A stretch of DNA of 64,000 bases, from the NCBI GenBank assembly GCA_014337915.1, contig QUBU01000005.1, positions 1 through 64,000 on the forward strand, in the 5' to 3' direction. The position numbers and the translations under genes were made by a program. The stretch comes from Gammaproteobacteria bacterium. GTDB lineage: Bacteria > Pseudomonadota > Gammaproteobacteria > Steroidobacterales > GCA-2729495. The notes below the pieces were generated by a model that had not been told where the DNA came from, made no database searches, and saw nothing but the letters and a program-made list of their open reading frames with translations. Shown here one piece after another: positions 1-8,845 of the stretch; within the stretch, counting starts at the first letter, position 1, and the number at the start of each line of letters is the position of its first letter.

Positions 1-2
1 GC

Positions 3-851
3 CAGGACCTGCCCTGGGTCGGGCCGACCGTGAATCCGGTGTACTACCTGCCCGGCAGCCCGCATGCGGCGCCTGGATACGTGCCGGTGGCCGGCGATGA
101 CCGCATCGCGCCGACCCTGACCGGCACGCTGGTCATCGACGACCGTGGCACCCGCGATGCGGCCGATGACCGCATCGCCGGCACGCTGGTGGTCGGCCCC
201 GCCGCGCGCTCGGTGGTCGCCAACGTCAACGAGCTGGCCGGCGGCCCGGCCGGGCGCCCGCCGCGCGCGGTGATCTCCTGGACCGCTATCAACCACAGGC
301 TGGAGCCGACGCCGGTGTCGAGCGCCACGCGCAATGCCGCGGGCGGTTTCGACTACGTCATCGGCAGCAAGGGCTTCCCGACGCGCATCTGCCGCGCCGC
401 CGACGCCTCGGATTGTTTCCCGAGCGCGCGCGCACCGAAGACCACCGACGGCCAGAAGGGCGAGGGTGTCTGGGCCGCGCCCGCCAGCGTCGGCAACACC
501 CGTGACAGTGCCATGGACGGCAACGCCGGCGCCCGCACCAGCGCGGTGATGGAGGGCTACCACTGCACCGATAACCGTGGCGGCATCACCTGCCCGAGCC
601 ACAACGTCGTCTGGCGCAATGCGGAGGAGCCGGCGCCGGGCGCGCGCAACCTCTCCGAGGCACCGGGCCTCGACAACCTGCTGCTGCGCGTGGTGACCGA
701 TGCCGGCGGCCGCGTGGTCGCGGCGCAGGGATTCTGGACGCAGGAGTACCGCATCGATGCCGGGCCCGACGCCTTCCAGGTGCCGGAGGGCCATGACAAT
801 TCCTGGCAGGGTGGTTACCTGGAACTCGAGGCCAGCGGGAGGACCCCATGA
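3..851 (+). CDS. Secreted protein of unknown function, paralog of the protein at 40760-42658 (5' end outside window)
   Basis: The reading frame is open from the window edge, so the N-terminus and any signal peptide are missing. About 282 residues are visible. I do not recognise a named domain. The sequence shares ordered blocks with the larger protein at 40760-42658: IDDxGT followed by DDxIA, then NAxGGFDYVxGSxGxPT, FPSxRA, YHCTD, TDAxGRV, WTxEYxI and NSWxGG. They are therefore paralogs, and both look like extracytoplasmic beta-rich proteins. This copy lacks the Ig-like and membrane-anchor tail of the other. Its stop codon (849-851) overlaps the start of the multicopper oxidase gene (ATGA), so the two are translationally coupled and probably work together in the periplasm. 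The function is unknown. A substrate or partner protein of the oxidase is my inference. Confidence 0.8.
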   Translation, partial: QDLPWVGPTVNPVYYLPGSPHAAPGYVPVAGDDRIAPTLTGTLVIDDRGTRDAADDRIAGTLVVGPAARSVVANVNELAGGPAGRPPRAVISWTAINHRLEPTPVSSATRNAAGGFDYVIGSKGFPTRICRAADASDCFPSARAPKTTDGQKGEGVWAAPASVGNTRDSAMDGNAGARTSAVMEGYHCTDNRGGITCPSHNVVWRNAEEPAPGARNLSEAPGLDNLLLRVVTDAGGRVVAAQGFWTQEYRIDAGPDAFQVPEGHDNSWQGGYLELEASGRTP

Positions 852-2668
852 TGCACCAGCGATTTGCCGCGGCGGCCTGCTGCCTCGCGGCCTGGGCCAC
901 GGCCAGCCTGGCCGCGGAGCCCGGCAATCTGCGCCTGGCCGAGGACCTGAACCCCGATCCGCACATCCTCGAACTGCGGCTGGTGGCTGAGCCGGCCACC
1001 GTGGACCTCGGCGGCGTCAACGCCCATGCCTTCACCTTCAACGGCGCCATTCCCGGGCCCGAGCTGCGGCTGAAGGTAGGCGACGAGGTCATCGCGCATT
1101 TCACCAACCGGCTCCCCGAGCCGGTGAGCGTGCACTTCCACGGCATCGAACTCGACAATGCCCACGACGGCACCACCACCACCCAGGACCCGGTGCAGCC
1201 CGGCGGCAGCTTTTCCTATCGTTTCCACGTCACGCGCCCCGGCATCTTCTGGTACCACCCGCACGCCATGATGCCCACCGACCAGGTCTTCAAGGGCCTG
1301 TATGGCGTGGTCGTGGTGGAGGACCCGGCGGAGGCGGCGCTGGTTTCGCGTGGCGTGCTGCCACGGCAGGACTACACGCTGATGCTGTCGGACACCACGG
1401 TGTGCAAGGCACCGGGCCGCAATGACACGGCGACGTTCCCGGCCGATCCCGCATTGCCCTGGTCGCTGACCGCGAAGGGGCTGGGCAGCTTCCCGGGCAA
1501 CAACGCCTACCCGACGCCGAAGGATCTCTGCGAGACGCCACGCGATGGCCACGGCCATCCGCGGCCCGGCCCGCTGGCGGCCGGTGACATCCCCAACGTG
1601 CAGCCGCCCGGCAACTGCGGCGGCAAGACATCCTGCCGGGTGAACGAAGGGCAGATCGTGCTCGGCAACGGCCGCATCGCCCCGGAGGTGGAAGTCCGCG
1701 CCGGGCAGGGCCTGCGGCTGCGCCTGGTCAACGCGGCCGTCAGCCGTTACTTCCGGCTCTGGCTCGCCGATGCCAGCGGCCAGCGCGTCAACCTGGTCCG
1801 CGTGGGCGGCGAGGGCGGGTTGCTGGATCGCGCGCGCCTCGAGGGTGGCCGCCAGGGCAGCCTCGACCTGCAATACGATCCCGGCGAGATCATGCTCGCC
1901 AATGCCGATCGCGCCGATGTCGTCTTCACCGTGCCCGATGCGAAGCCAGGCGAGGTGCTCACGCTCTGGACCGGCGACTACCAGCACTACGGCACCACCG
2001 AATACCCGTTCGGCTATGGCGGCGTGCCCTCGGCGCCGGTGCTGAAGTTGCGCGTGGCCGGCCCGGCGAAGGCGCGCGAACGCTACAGCATCGCGGCCGG
2101 CGCGCCGCTGCGCCTGCACCCGGCGGTGCAGGCGCCAGTGGAGGACCTGCGCGGGCTGCCGATCACCGCGCACCTGCAGGACCCGGCGAAATTCGAGGTG
2201 CCACTGCCCGGCAGCGCAGACGAGAGCATCCTGTTCACGGTGCTCGGCCTGCGCGAATCCATCGACGGCATCCACGGCATGGCCCTCGAAGGCGGCGCCG
2301 GTGGCGGCTATCGCGCCATCCCGTACCTGGCCTCCAGCCGCTACGCGCGCGTCGGTGACCTGCTGGAGCTCACCATCCGCAACGGCACCCAGCAGCACCA
2401 CCCGCTGCACCTGCACGGCTTCTCGTTCCAGCCGGTACGGCTGCTCGATTCCACCGGCAAGCTGGTCTACGAGTACGACTACAACGAGTTCATGGACACC
2501 ATCGACGTGCCGGCCACGCACCAGCTGGTGTTCCGCGTGCGCCTGCACGATCGCCCGCTCGCCGGCAGCGACAAGGCCGGTGGTGCGGCCGGCCGCTGGA
2601 TGCTCCACTGCCACATCTTCAACCATGCCGGCATCGGCATGATGGCGGAACTGGTGGTGCTGCCGTAG
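848..2668 (+). CDS. Periplasmic multicopper oxidase (laccase/CopA-like)
   Basis: This 606-residue enzyme should oxidise a phenolic, metal or other reducing substrate and reduce O2 to water in the periplasm. A signal peptide of about 22 residues ends near SLAAEP. All four copper-binding motifs are present: HFHG (His96, His98), WYHPH (His137, His139), HPLHLHG (His518, His521, His523) and HCHIFNH (His587, Cys588, His589, His593) with the axial Met598. Type 1, 2 and 3 sites are therefore all intact. There is no Met-rich loop like that of CueO, so copper-efflux oxidation is not specially indicated. The substrate cannot be told from sequence. The start overlaps the stop of the upstream gene, which links it to that secreted protein. 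ATG at 848 is followed directly by a second ATG. Confidence 0.92.
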   Translation: MMHQRFAAAACCLAAWATASLAAEPGNLRLAEDLNPDPHILELRLVAEPATVDLGGVNAHAFTFNGAIPGPELRLKVGDEVIAHFTNRLPEPVSVHFHGIELDNAHDGTTTTQDPVQPGGSFSYRFHVTRPGIFWYHPHAMMPTDQVFKGLYGVVVVEDPAEAALVSRGVLPRQDYTLMLSDTTVCKAPGRNDTATFPADPALPWSLTAKGLGSFPGNNAYPTPKDLCETPRDGHGHPRPGPLAAGDIPNVQPPGNCGGKTSCRVNEGQIVLGNGRIAPEVEVRAGQGLRLRLVNAAVSRYFRLWLADASGQRVNLVRVGGEGGLLDRARLEGGRQGSLDLQYDPGEIMLANADRADVVFTVPDAKPGEVLTLWTGDYQHYGTTEYPFGYGGVPSAPVLKLRVAGPAKARERYSIAAGAPLRLHPAVQAPVEDLRGLPITAHLQDPAKFEVPLPGSADESILFTVLGLRESIDGIHGMALEGGAGGGYRAIPYLASSRYARVGDLLELTIRNGTQQHHPLHLHGFSFQPVRLLDSTGKLVYEYDYNEFMDTIDVPATHQLVFRVRLHDRPLAGSDKAGGAAGRWMLHCHIFNHAGIGMMAELVVLP

Positions 2669-2680
2669 GGGCCGGCCGCG

Positions 2681-2698
2681 GCGCCCGCCTACGGGCGC
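2681..2698. terminator. Hairpin between convergent genes
   Basis: A perfect 7-bp stem (GCGCCCG / CGGGCGC) with a CCTA loop lies 12 bases after the oxidase stop. It covers the stop codon of the convergent yggU gene. It has no T tract, so it is at best a weak or Rho-assisted terminator. Confidence 0.35.
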
Positions 2699-2922
2699 TC
2701 GACCTGCACCAGCTTGAGGCGGCCGGAAGCCCCGGCCCTGATGCGCACCGCGGAGCGCGGGCAGCCGAAGTGCGCGGCCACCAGCGCGACCAGTTCCGCG
2801 TTGGCCTTGCCGTCGACCGGCGGTGACTTCAGCTGCGCGACCCAGCTGCCATCGGCCGCCTGCTGCAGCGATGAGCTGCGGCTGCGTGGCCTGACCTTGA
2901 CCTGCAGGGTGAGGGCGGTCAT
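2689..2922 (-). CDS. yggU: DUF167 / YggU family protein
   Basis: This is a 77-residue cytoplasmic protein with the whole of the small DUF167 fold. The conserved segment SPPVDGKANAELVALVA is the family hallmark, preceded by a basic beta strand (LQVKVRPRS) and followed by the AGASGRLKLV strand. The biochemical role of the family is not established. In many proteobacteria it sits near yggT/proC or hemN, but here it stands alone between the multicopper oxidase and an ABC exporter operon. Its start at 2922 is an ATG. Confidence 0.85.
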   Translation of the reverse strand: MTALTLQVKVRPRSRSSSLQQAADGSWVAQLKSPPVDGKANAELVALVAAHFGCPRSAVRIRAGASGRLKLVQVERP

Positions 2923-2983
2923 TGCCCTGGTGCTGCGGCCATGAACCGGGTGCCCCGCGGGCGCTGCCGGATTGCGCCGGCCA

Positions 2984-4192
2984 TCACTCGTAGCGCAGGG
3001 CCGCGATGGGATCCATCCTCGCCGCCTTGCGCGCCGGCCAGAGGCCGAAGAACAGGCCGACGCCGGCGCTGAAGCCGAAGGCCATGGCGATGGCGGTCAG
3101 CGATACGGTGGCCTGCCAGCCGGCGACGGCGGTCAGCAGCCGGGAGACGCCGAGGCCGAGCAGCACGCCGATGGCGCCGCCCAGCAGGCAGATGATCATG
3201 GCCTCGATCAGGAACTGCACCAGGATGCTGAAGCGCGTGGCGCCGAGCGCCTTGCGGATGCCGATCTCGCGCGTGCGTTCCGTGACCGTGACCAGCATGA
3301 TGTTCATGATGCCGATGCCGCCCACCACCAGGCTGACGCTGGCGATGCTGGCGAGGAGGTAGGCGAAGATGTTGGCCGCGGTCTGCTGGAAATCGAGGAA
3401 CTGGCGCGGGTCCTGGATGCTGAAGTCGTTGTTCTGGCCCGGGCGGATCTGGTGCTCGCGGCGCATGATGCGCTCGATGTCGACGATCGCCTGCTGCATG
3501 CCCACCCCGCGCATCGGCTTGACGCTGATCAGGTCCAGCGCCGTGGTGCCGAACAGGCGGTAGCGGCCGGTGTTGAGCGGCACCCAGGCCTGCTCGTCGA
3601 CGTTGCGGAAGCCGGTAGTGCCTTTCTCGCGGAACACGCCCTCGACGCGGAAGGCCAGGCCGCGGATGTAGATGGTCTTGCCGACGATGGATTCGGCGGT
3701 CTCGTCGAACATCGGCGGTACCTTGGCGCCGAGCACCACCACCGCGCGCTTGGCGACGTCGTCGGCGGCGTCGAACATCCGGCCCGCATCGATGCTGTAA
3801 TCCTGGACCACCGCGAAGTTGGCGGTGGTGCCGACCACGCGCAGGTTGCGGTTCTGGTTCATGAACTTGATCTGCTCCATGCCGGAGCGCTCGGGTACCG
3901 CCGCGGCGACGGTAGCGCCGTCGGTCAGCAGGGCCGTGACGTCGTCGATGTCGAGCTTCTCGGAGGCCTTCGCCACGCCCATCTGGAACACCTGGCCGGG
4001 GCGGATGCTGAGCAGGCCGGCGCCAAGGGCCTCGATCTGCTTGTCCACCGCGCCGCGGGCGCCCGCGCCCACTGCCAGCATGGTGATGACCGAGGCCACG
4101 CCGATGATGATGCCGAGCATGGTGAGCATCGAGCGGAACAGGTTGGCCCGCACCGATTGCAGCGCCACCAGCAGCAGTTCACCGAGCTGCAT
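2984..4192 (-). CDS. MacB-type ABC transporter permease subunit (FtsX family)
   Basis: This 402-residue inner-membrane permease of a tripartite-type exporter has one N-terminal membrane helix (about residues 20-45, MLGIIIGVASVITML), a periplasmic MacB core domain (about 50-250) and three C-terminal FtsX helices ending in RKAARMDPIAALRYE, a very typical family tail. Unlike E. coli MacB it carries no ATPase domain. That is the separate protein at 5569-6267. I place the start at 4192 because the ATG has a strong AGGGAGG site five bases upstream and overlaps the end of the adaptor gene by 14 bases. It would couple ATP hydrolysis to export of a lipoprotein, peptide or hydrophobic compound. The substrate is unknown. 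Confidence 0.9.
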   Translation of the reverse strand: MQLGELLLVALQSVRANLFRSMLTMLGIIIGVASVITMLAVGAGARGAVDKQIEALGAGLLSIRPGQVFQMGVAKASEKLDIDDVTALLTDGATVAAAVPERSGMEQIKFMNQNRNLRVVGTTANFAVVQDYSIDAGRMFDAADDVAKRAVVVLGAKVPPMFDETAESIVGKTIYIRGLAFRVEGVFREKGTTGFRNVDEQAWVPLNTGRYRLFGTTALDLISVKPMRGVGMQQAIVDIERIMRREHQIRPGQNNDFSIQDPRQFLDFQQTAANIFAYLLASIASVSLVVGGIGIMNIMLVTVTERTREIGIRKALGATRFSILVQFLIEAMIICLLGGAIGVLLGLGVSRLLTAVAGWQATVSLTAIAMAFGFSAGVGLFFGLWPARKAARMDPIAALRYE

Positions 4193-5576
4193 CACCGCCT
4201 CCCTGCCGGGTGCCGGGTTGCGCTGCGGGCTGCTCCGGCTTGTCGGTGGCGGCGGGCTGGCCACCCTGGCTGCCCTGGCTGCTGCCGCCACCATTCTTCG
4301 CGTCCCCGCGGCCCTTGCTGTCCGGCTTTTTCGCGCCGCCGGTGGGCATGACGCTGAAGCGGCGCATCATCTCCTGGCCGCGGGCCTGCTGCTCTAGCAG
4401 GCCGGTGCTCGGCAGCATGAACACCGCATCGCCTTCGTTGAGCCCGGCCAGCACCTCGCTGAACTCCAGGTCGGTGATGCCGGTTTCCACGTTGACCGCG
4501 ACCGGCTTGCCGTCGCGTCTGACGAAGGTCCAGTAGTGGCCGCCGTACTCGTAGCCACTGCCGCTGGTGCCCGGGCCAGCGGCCTTCGCCAGGCCACTGC
4601 CGAGTTGCTGGCGCACCGCCGCCTCGTCGAGGCCCATGGCGGTGGCATCGGTGCCGATCTCCCGGGGCGTGCGCAGCGCCACGGTGGGCACCGCCAGCAC
4701 GTTGCGGCGCTCGGCGACCTTGATCTCGACGTCGGCGTTCATGCCCGGGCGCAGCAGGCCCTGCGGGTTGGGCAGGCGGATCAGCACCGCGAAGGTGGTG
4801 ACGCTCTGGTCCTGTTTCGCCTGCGGCTCGATCTTGTAGACCTCACCGGGGAACGGCTGGTTGGGGTAGGCGGTGACCCTGACGGTGACCGGCTTACCCG
4901 GCTCGATCTTGCCGACGTCGGTCTCGTCGACCAGCGCGCGGACCTGCACCGTGGTCAGGTCGGCCATCTTCATCAGCGAGGTGCCGCCGCCGAAGTCCTT
5001 CATGGGCGAGGAGATCACCTGGCCGGTTTCCACCAGTTTCTCGATGATGGTGCCGGTGATGGGCGCGCGCACGTCGGTGTCGTCGAGCGTGATGCGGGCG
5101 TTTTCCACCGCGACCTGGGCGCTGACCACATCGGCTTTGGCATTCGCCAGCTCCAGCTGGGATTTCTCGTAGTCCACCTCGTTGATGGTGCGCGACTGCA
5201 CCAGCTGCCGCGAGCGCGCCTCCTGGGTCTGGGCGATGTTACGCCGGGCGATGGCCGCCTCCAGCGAGGCCTGCGCCTGGGAGAGCAGGTTGCGCGGCGT
5301 GCGCTTGTCGATCTGCACCAGCAGGGTGCCGGCCTGGATCAGCTGCCCGGTCTCGCCGTTGACCTTCAGCACCTCGCCGGATGCCTTGGACTTGATCTCC
5401 ACGGTCAGCAGCGGCTCCACGGTGCCGGCGGCCTCGACGGCGACGACGATGTCGCGCCGGCCGACGGTCTCGGTGCCGTACTTCGGCCCGGTGTCCTTGT
5501 CCTTGGAGCCGCAGCCGGCGAGGAGCAGCGCGCCACAGGCAGCCGCGACGATGAGCAGGGGTCTGGTGTCATGCAT
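4179..5576 (-). CDS. macA: Periplasmic adaptor of ABC exporter (MacA/HlyD family), lipoprotein
   Basis: This protein of about 465 residues bridges the inner-membrane permease to an outer-membrane channel. The N-terminus is a lipoprotein signal with the lipobox LLAGC. The order is then the barrel-sandwich (lipoyl) strand near [11 protein letters not shown], a coiled-coil hairpin (about 105-170, rich in Gln, Ala and Glu), the second lipoyl half [18 protein letters not shown], and beta-barrel and membrane-proximal domains. The tail is Gly-, Gln- and Pro-rich and low in complexity (about residues 400-465), longer than usual. The ATG at 5576 overlaps the ATPase gene stop by 8 bases. A TTG at 5582 is an alternative start. 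No TolC-like gene is in the window, so an outer-membrane partner must be encoded elsewhere. Confidence 0.88.
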   Translation of the reverse strand: MHDTRPLLIVAAACGALLLAGCGSKDKDTGPKYGTETVGRRDIVVAVEAAGTVEPLLTVEIKSKASGEVLKVNGETGQLIQAGTLLVQIDKRTPRNLLSQAQASLEAAIARRNIAQTQEARSRQLVQSRTINEVDYEKSQLELANAKADVVSAQVAVENARITLDDTDVRAPITGTIIEKLVETGQVISSPMKDFGGGTSLMKMADLTTVQVRALVDETDVGKIEPGKPVTVRVTAYPNQPFPGEVYKIEPQAKQDQSVTTFAVLIRLPNPQGLLRPGMNADVEIKVAERRNVLAVPTVALRTPREIGTDATAMGLDEAAVRQQLGSGLAKAAGPGTSGSGYEYGGHYWTFVRRDGKPVAVNVETGITDLEFSEVLAGLNEGDAVFMLPSTGLLEQQARGQEMMRRFSVMPTGGAKKPDSKGRGDAKNGGGSSQGSQGGQPAATDKPEQPAAQPGTRQGGGDAAR

Positions 5577-6267
5577 GGGCAATGTCCGTCTCGATCTTTC
5601 CGTCTCTGAGCCTGATGATGCGCCGCGCGCGGTGCGCCACCTCGTCGTCGTGGGTGACCAGCACGATGGTGTTGCCGGCCGCGTGCAGCTCGTCGAAGGT
5701 GGCGAGGATCTCGGTGGCGGTGTGGGAATCCAGGTTGCCGGTGGGTTCGTCCGCCAGCAGGATGCTCGGCCGGTTGATCAGCGCGCGGGCGATGGCCACC
5801 CGCTGGCGCTGGCCGCCGGACAGTTCGTTGGGCCGGTGGTGCATGCGCTCGGCCAGGCCCACCCGGACCAGCGCCGCGCTGGCGCGCTCATGCCGCTCGT
5901 GCCGACCGACGCCGGCATAGACCAGGGGCAGTTCCACGTTGCGCAGCGCCGTGGCCCGCTGCAGCAGGTTGAAGGTCTGGAACACGAAGCCGATCTCGCG
6001 GTTGCGCACATGGGCGAGTTCACTGTCCCCCATCCGCGCAACCTGCCTGCCGTTGAGCGTGTACTCGCCGGTATCCGGGCGGTCGAGGCAGCCGATGATG
6101 TTCATCAGCGTCGACTTGCCCGATCCCGAGGGGCCCATGATGGCGACGTATTCTCCGCGGGCCACGTCCAGGTCCACGCCGCGCAGGGCATGCACCACGG
6201 CATCGCCCATGGCGTAGCTGCGGCCGATGCCGCGGATGGTGATGACCGGTTCGCCGGCAGTGCTCAT
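5569..6267 (-). CDS. ABC transporter ATPase (MacB/LolD type)
   Basis: This 232-residue soluble ATPase energises the permease at 2984-4192. It has Walker [10 protein letters not shown], the Q-loop region, the signature [15 protein letters not shown], Walker [14 protein letters not shown] and the H-loop VTHD. This is the LolD/MacB/FtsE class, whose members work with FtsX-type permeases that lack an ATPase domain. The ATG at 6267 has no good ribosome-binding site, but similarity begins here ([14 protein letters not shown]). It is the first gene of a three-gene operon, ATPase-adaptor-permease, with overlapping junctions. A 94-base gap separates it from the TVP38-like gene. Confidence 0.93.
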   Translation of the reverse strand: MSTAGEPVITIRGIGRSYAMGDAVVHALRGVDLDVARGEYVAIMGPSGSGKSTLMNIIGCLDRPDTGEYTLNGRQVARMGDSELAHVRNREIGFVFQTFNLLQRATALRNVELPLVYAGVGRHERHERASAALVRVGLAERMHHRPNELSGGQRQRVAIARALINRPSILLADEPTGNLDSHTATEILATFDELHAAGNTIVLVTHDDEVAHRARRIIRLRDGKIETDIAHA

Positions 6268-6361
6268 GGGAGACAGTCGCCCTCGGGTTTGCGCGCCACC
6301 ATGCCATGGCGCTGAAGCAGCCACTGTAACAATTTGTTTCTGAAGGGCCGACCGGCGCCGG

Positions 6362-7054
6362 TCAGCCGGTCCGACGTTGCCAGGCCAGCACCGAGCCGGC
6401 GAGTCGGCGCGCGGCCAGCGGGAACAGGCCCAGCAGGACCAGGGACAGCACCAGGCCCGGCGACAGCAGGTCCGCGACGCTGCCGACCCGGGCCAGCTGC
6501 GCGCCGGCATTCACGAACAGAAAAGTTGACGGCAGCATGCCGACCTGGCTGACCCAGTAGAACGTCCGCAGCGGCAACCGGGTCAGGCCCATGGCGAGGT
6601 TGATGAGCCAGTAGGGCACGACGGTGGCCAGCCGCAGGGCGAGCAGGTACCAGGCACCATCGCTGCGGACACCGGCATCGGCGCGGGCCACTGCCGCAGG
6701 AAACCAGCGCTCCACCGGGCCGCGCAGCAGGAAACGGGAAATCGCGCAGGCCAGGGTGGCGCCGGCGCTGCTGGCGAAGGACACCAGCACGCTGCCCCAG
6801 GCGAGGCCGAACAGCGCTCCGCCCGCCAGCGTGCAGGTCAACGCTCCGCCGGGAATGCCGGTGGCCGCGATGCCGATGTAGGCCAGGGAATACAGCAGCG
6901 GCGCCGCCACCGGATGGGCGTCTGCCAGGGCGCGCAGCGCGACGTAGTGCTGCTGCAGCGCTCCGATGCCGAGGTACTGGCCGGCATCCAGCGTCACCCA
7001 GGCCAGCGCGACCATGGCCAGCAGCACCAGCAGCAGGAGTCGATGGCGGTTCAT
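6362..7054 (-). CDS. TVP38/TMEM64 (DedA-superfamily) membrane protein
   Basis: This is a 230-residue inner-membrane protein with about five to six hydrophobic segments. The central part, [20 protein letters not shown] followed by [19 protein letters not shown], matches the SNARE-associated/VTT core, including the re-entrant Gly- and Pro-rich loop, and the region [17 protein letters not shown] matches its second half. Members are thought to move or scramble phospholipids or carrier lipids, but a role for this subgroup is not established. The start is set at the ATG at 7054 just before the first basic-hydrophobic stretch MNRHRLLLL; an upstream start at 7093 would add 13 weakly coding residues. 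It is not clearly in an operon with the ABC exporter. Confidence 0.85.
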   Translation of the reverse strand: MNRHRLLLLVLLAMVALAWVTLDAGQYLGIGALQQHYVALRALADAHPVAAPLLYSLAYIGIAATGIPGGALTCTLAGGALFGLAWGSVLVSFASSAGATLACAISRFLLRGPVERWFPAAVARADAGVRSDGAWYLLALRLATVVPYWLINLAMGLTRLPLRTFYWVSQVGMLPSTFLFVNAGAQLARVGSVADLLSPGLVLSLVLLGLFPLAARRLAGSVLAWQRRTG

Positions 7055-7119
7055 GCGCGGTCCACGGCGCCCGGCGGAGGGCGCAAGATACAATGCATGC
7101 CCGGCCAGAGGAACCGTGC

Positions 7120-8550
7120 GTGCAGGACCAGCGGCGTTTCTATATCGGTGGGCGCTGGGTCGAACCGCTGGCGCCGCGCGAGTTTCCGCTGACCAACCCG
7201 GCCAGCGGCGAAAGGGTGGGCAGCATCACGCTGGGCGGTCCGGTGGACATCGACCGCGCCGTCGCCGCCGCGGGGGAGGCCTTCCCGGCCTTTGCCCGCA
7301 GCAGTGTCGCCGAGCGCCAGGCCCTGCTCGGCCGCATCGCCATGCTCTGCGAGCGCCGGCGCGAGGACCTGGCGCGGGCGATCTGCGCGGAGCTCGGGGC
7401 GCCGATCAGCTTCGCCCGGCGTGCGCAGGCCCGGCTCGGCGCGGGCCATATGCAGGCGATGGTCGAGGTGCTGGGGCGCTACCCCTTCGCCGAGGATCGC
7501 GGCCGGCTGCGCCTGCTGCGCGAGCCCATCGGCGTCTGCGGACTGATCACGCCCTGGAACTGGCCGCTCAACCAGATTGCCTGCAAGGTGGCGCCGGCGC
7601 TCGGTGCCGGCTGCACCATGGTGCTCAAGCCGAGCGAACTCGCGCCGCTGTCGGCCGTCGTGTTCACCGAGATCCTGCACGAGGCCGGGGTGCCGCCCGG
7701 CGTGTTCAATCTGGTGCCGGGCGATGGTCCGCTGACCGGGCAGGCGCTCGCGGCGCATCCGGGGGTCGACATGGTCTCGTTCACCGGTTCCACGCGCGGC
7801 GGCATCGCGGTCGCGAAGGCGGCTGCGGACAGCGTCAAGCGCGTGCACCAGGAACTCGGCGGCAAGTCGCCGAACCTGATTCTCGATGCCGCCGTCCTCG
7901 AGCGGGCCGTCACCTGGGGCCTGCGCGAGTGCTTCGAGAACAGCGGCCAGTCCTGCAACGCACCGACGCGCATGCTGGTGCCGCAGGCGCTGCAGGCGCA
8001 GGCGGTGGCGATTGCCTGCCAGGCCGCTGCCGCCCTGCGCTGCGGGGATCCGGCCGATCCGGCAACGGATCTCGGGCCGGTCATCAGCCGCGGCCAGTAC
8101 CAGCGCATCCAGCGCCTGATCCAGTCGGGCATCGACGACGGCGCAGAGCTGGTGCTCGGCGGTACCGGCCACCCGCCCGGCCTGGAGCGCGGCTTCTACG
8201 TGCGGCCGACGATCTTCGCCGGCGTCGATCCCGGCATGACCATCGCGCGCGAGGAAATCTTCGGCCCGGTGCTGGCCATCATGCCCTTTGCGGATGAGGC
8301 CGAGGCCGTGCGCATCGCCAACGACAGTCCCTATGGCCTGGCCGCCTATGTCTCCGGCAGTGACCAGGAACAATTGCGTCGCGTCGCCGGGCAGCTCCGC
8401 GCCGGCATGGTCCACATCAACGAGGCGCCGATGAACCTCCACGCGCCCTTCGGCGGCTACCGGCAATCGGGCAATGGCCGCGAGTGGGGCGAGTTCGGGC
8501 TGGAGGCATTCCTCGAGCTGAAGGCGCTGCCGGGATACACGGCCGGCTGA
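7120..8550 (+). CDS. NAD(P)-dependent aldehyde dehydrogenase
   Basis: This cytosolic enzyme of about 476 residues oxidises an aldehyde to its acid. The motifs are the family set: PWNWPLNQ in the cofactor pocket, FTGSTRGG, the general-base Glu in ELGGKSPN (about residue 245), the catalytic Cys in GQSCNAPTR (about 279) and EEIFGPVL. Spacing between Glu and Cys is normal, so the enzyme should be active. I prefer the GTG at 7120, which has an AGAGGA site eight bases upstream and gives the usual length. An ATG at 7093 would add nine residues. The following MFS/TPP-enzyme pair is 295 bases away behind hairpins, so joint transcription is uncertain. The aldehyde could come from the nearby TPP-dependent decarboxylase-like enzyme. 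That link is inference. Confidence 0.92.
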   Translation: MQDQRRFYIGGRWVEPLAPREFPLTNPASGERVGSITLGGPVDIDRAVAAAGEAFPAFARSSVAERQALLGRIAMLCERRREDLARAICAELGAPISFARRAQARLGAGHMQAMVEVLGRYPFAEDRGRLRLLREPIGVCGLITPWNWPLNQIACKVAPALGAGCTMVLKPSELAPLSAVVFTEILHEAGVPPGVFNLVPGDGPLTGQALAAHPGVDMVSFTGSTRGGIAVAKAAADSVKRVHQELGGKSPNLILDAAVLERAVTWGLRECFENSGQSCNAPTRMLVPQALQAQAVAIACQAAAALRCGDPADPATDLGPVISRGQYQRIQRLIQSGIDDGAELVLGGTGHPPGLERGFYVRPTIFAGVDPGMTIAREEIFGPVLAIMPFADEAEAVRIANDSPYGLAAYVSGSDQEQLRRVAGQLRAGMVHINEAPMNLHAPFGGYRQSGNGREWGEFGLEAFLELKALPGYTAG

Positions 8551-8845
8551 TGGCTCGCGTTCTGCTGTCGGCAGCAGCGGCCTGCCGGCCGGGGAATCTG
8601 GCCGGGAAGACCGGCGGCTGCCGGTCTTCCCGACCCTGGCGCCCGCGATCCCCCGCGACAGCGCTCTCCCTCCCCAGGGACTGGTGCTGGGCCGGCTTGG
8701 GCTGCCGGCCCGGGCTTGTCGGGATTGTAGCAACTGCCATGGCGGCCGCCAGCGGTTTGTTTCGCGATGTCTGCGACACCCTGCCGCTTGCCCGGGACGC
8801 CGCCGGCGGGACAGACTGCGGCCAGGTGGCAGGGGAGAAGCCTTG
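8551..8845. other. Intergenic region with two strong inverted repeats
   Basis: This non-coding stretch lies between the aldehyde dehydrogenase and the MFS gene. It holds the 13-bp hairpin at 8603-8632 (listed separately) and a second hairpin at 8689-8711 (GGGCCGGC / GCCGGCCC, 7-base loop). The AGGGGAGAAG ribosome-binding site for the MFS gene is at 8831-8840. No promoter of clear quality was found. Confidence 0.6.
8603..8632. terminator. Strong hairpin, candidate terminator of the aldehyde dehydrogenase transcript
   Basis: A perfect 13-bp stem (left arm 8603-8615, right arm 8620-8632) with a GGCT loop lies 53 bases after the dehydrogenase stop. It lacks a T tract, so termination without Rho is doubtful. 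It could instead protect the mRNA 3' end. Confidence 0.5.

Noticed and set aside
815..2626. 603-codon open frame on the minus strand opposite the multicopper oxidase
   Set aside because: It has no recognisable motif, is rich in His, Arg, Gln and Ala as expected for an antisense frame in GC-rich DNA, and the plus strand has an unmistakable gene.
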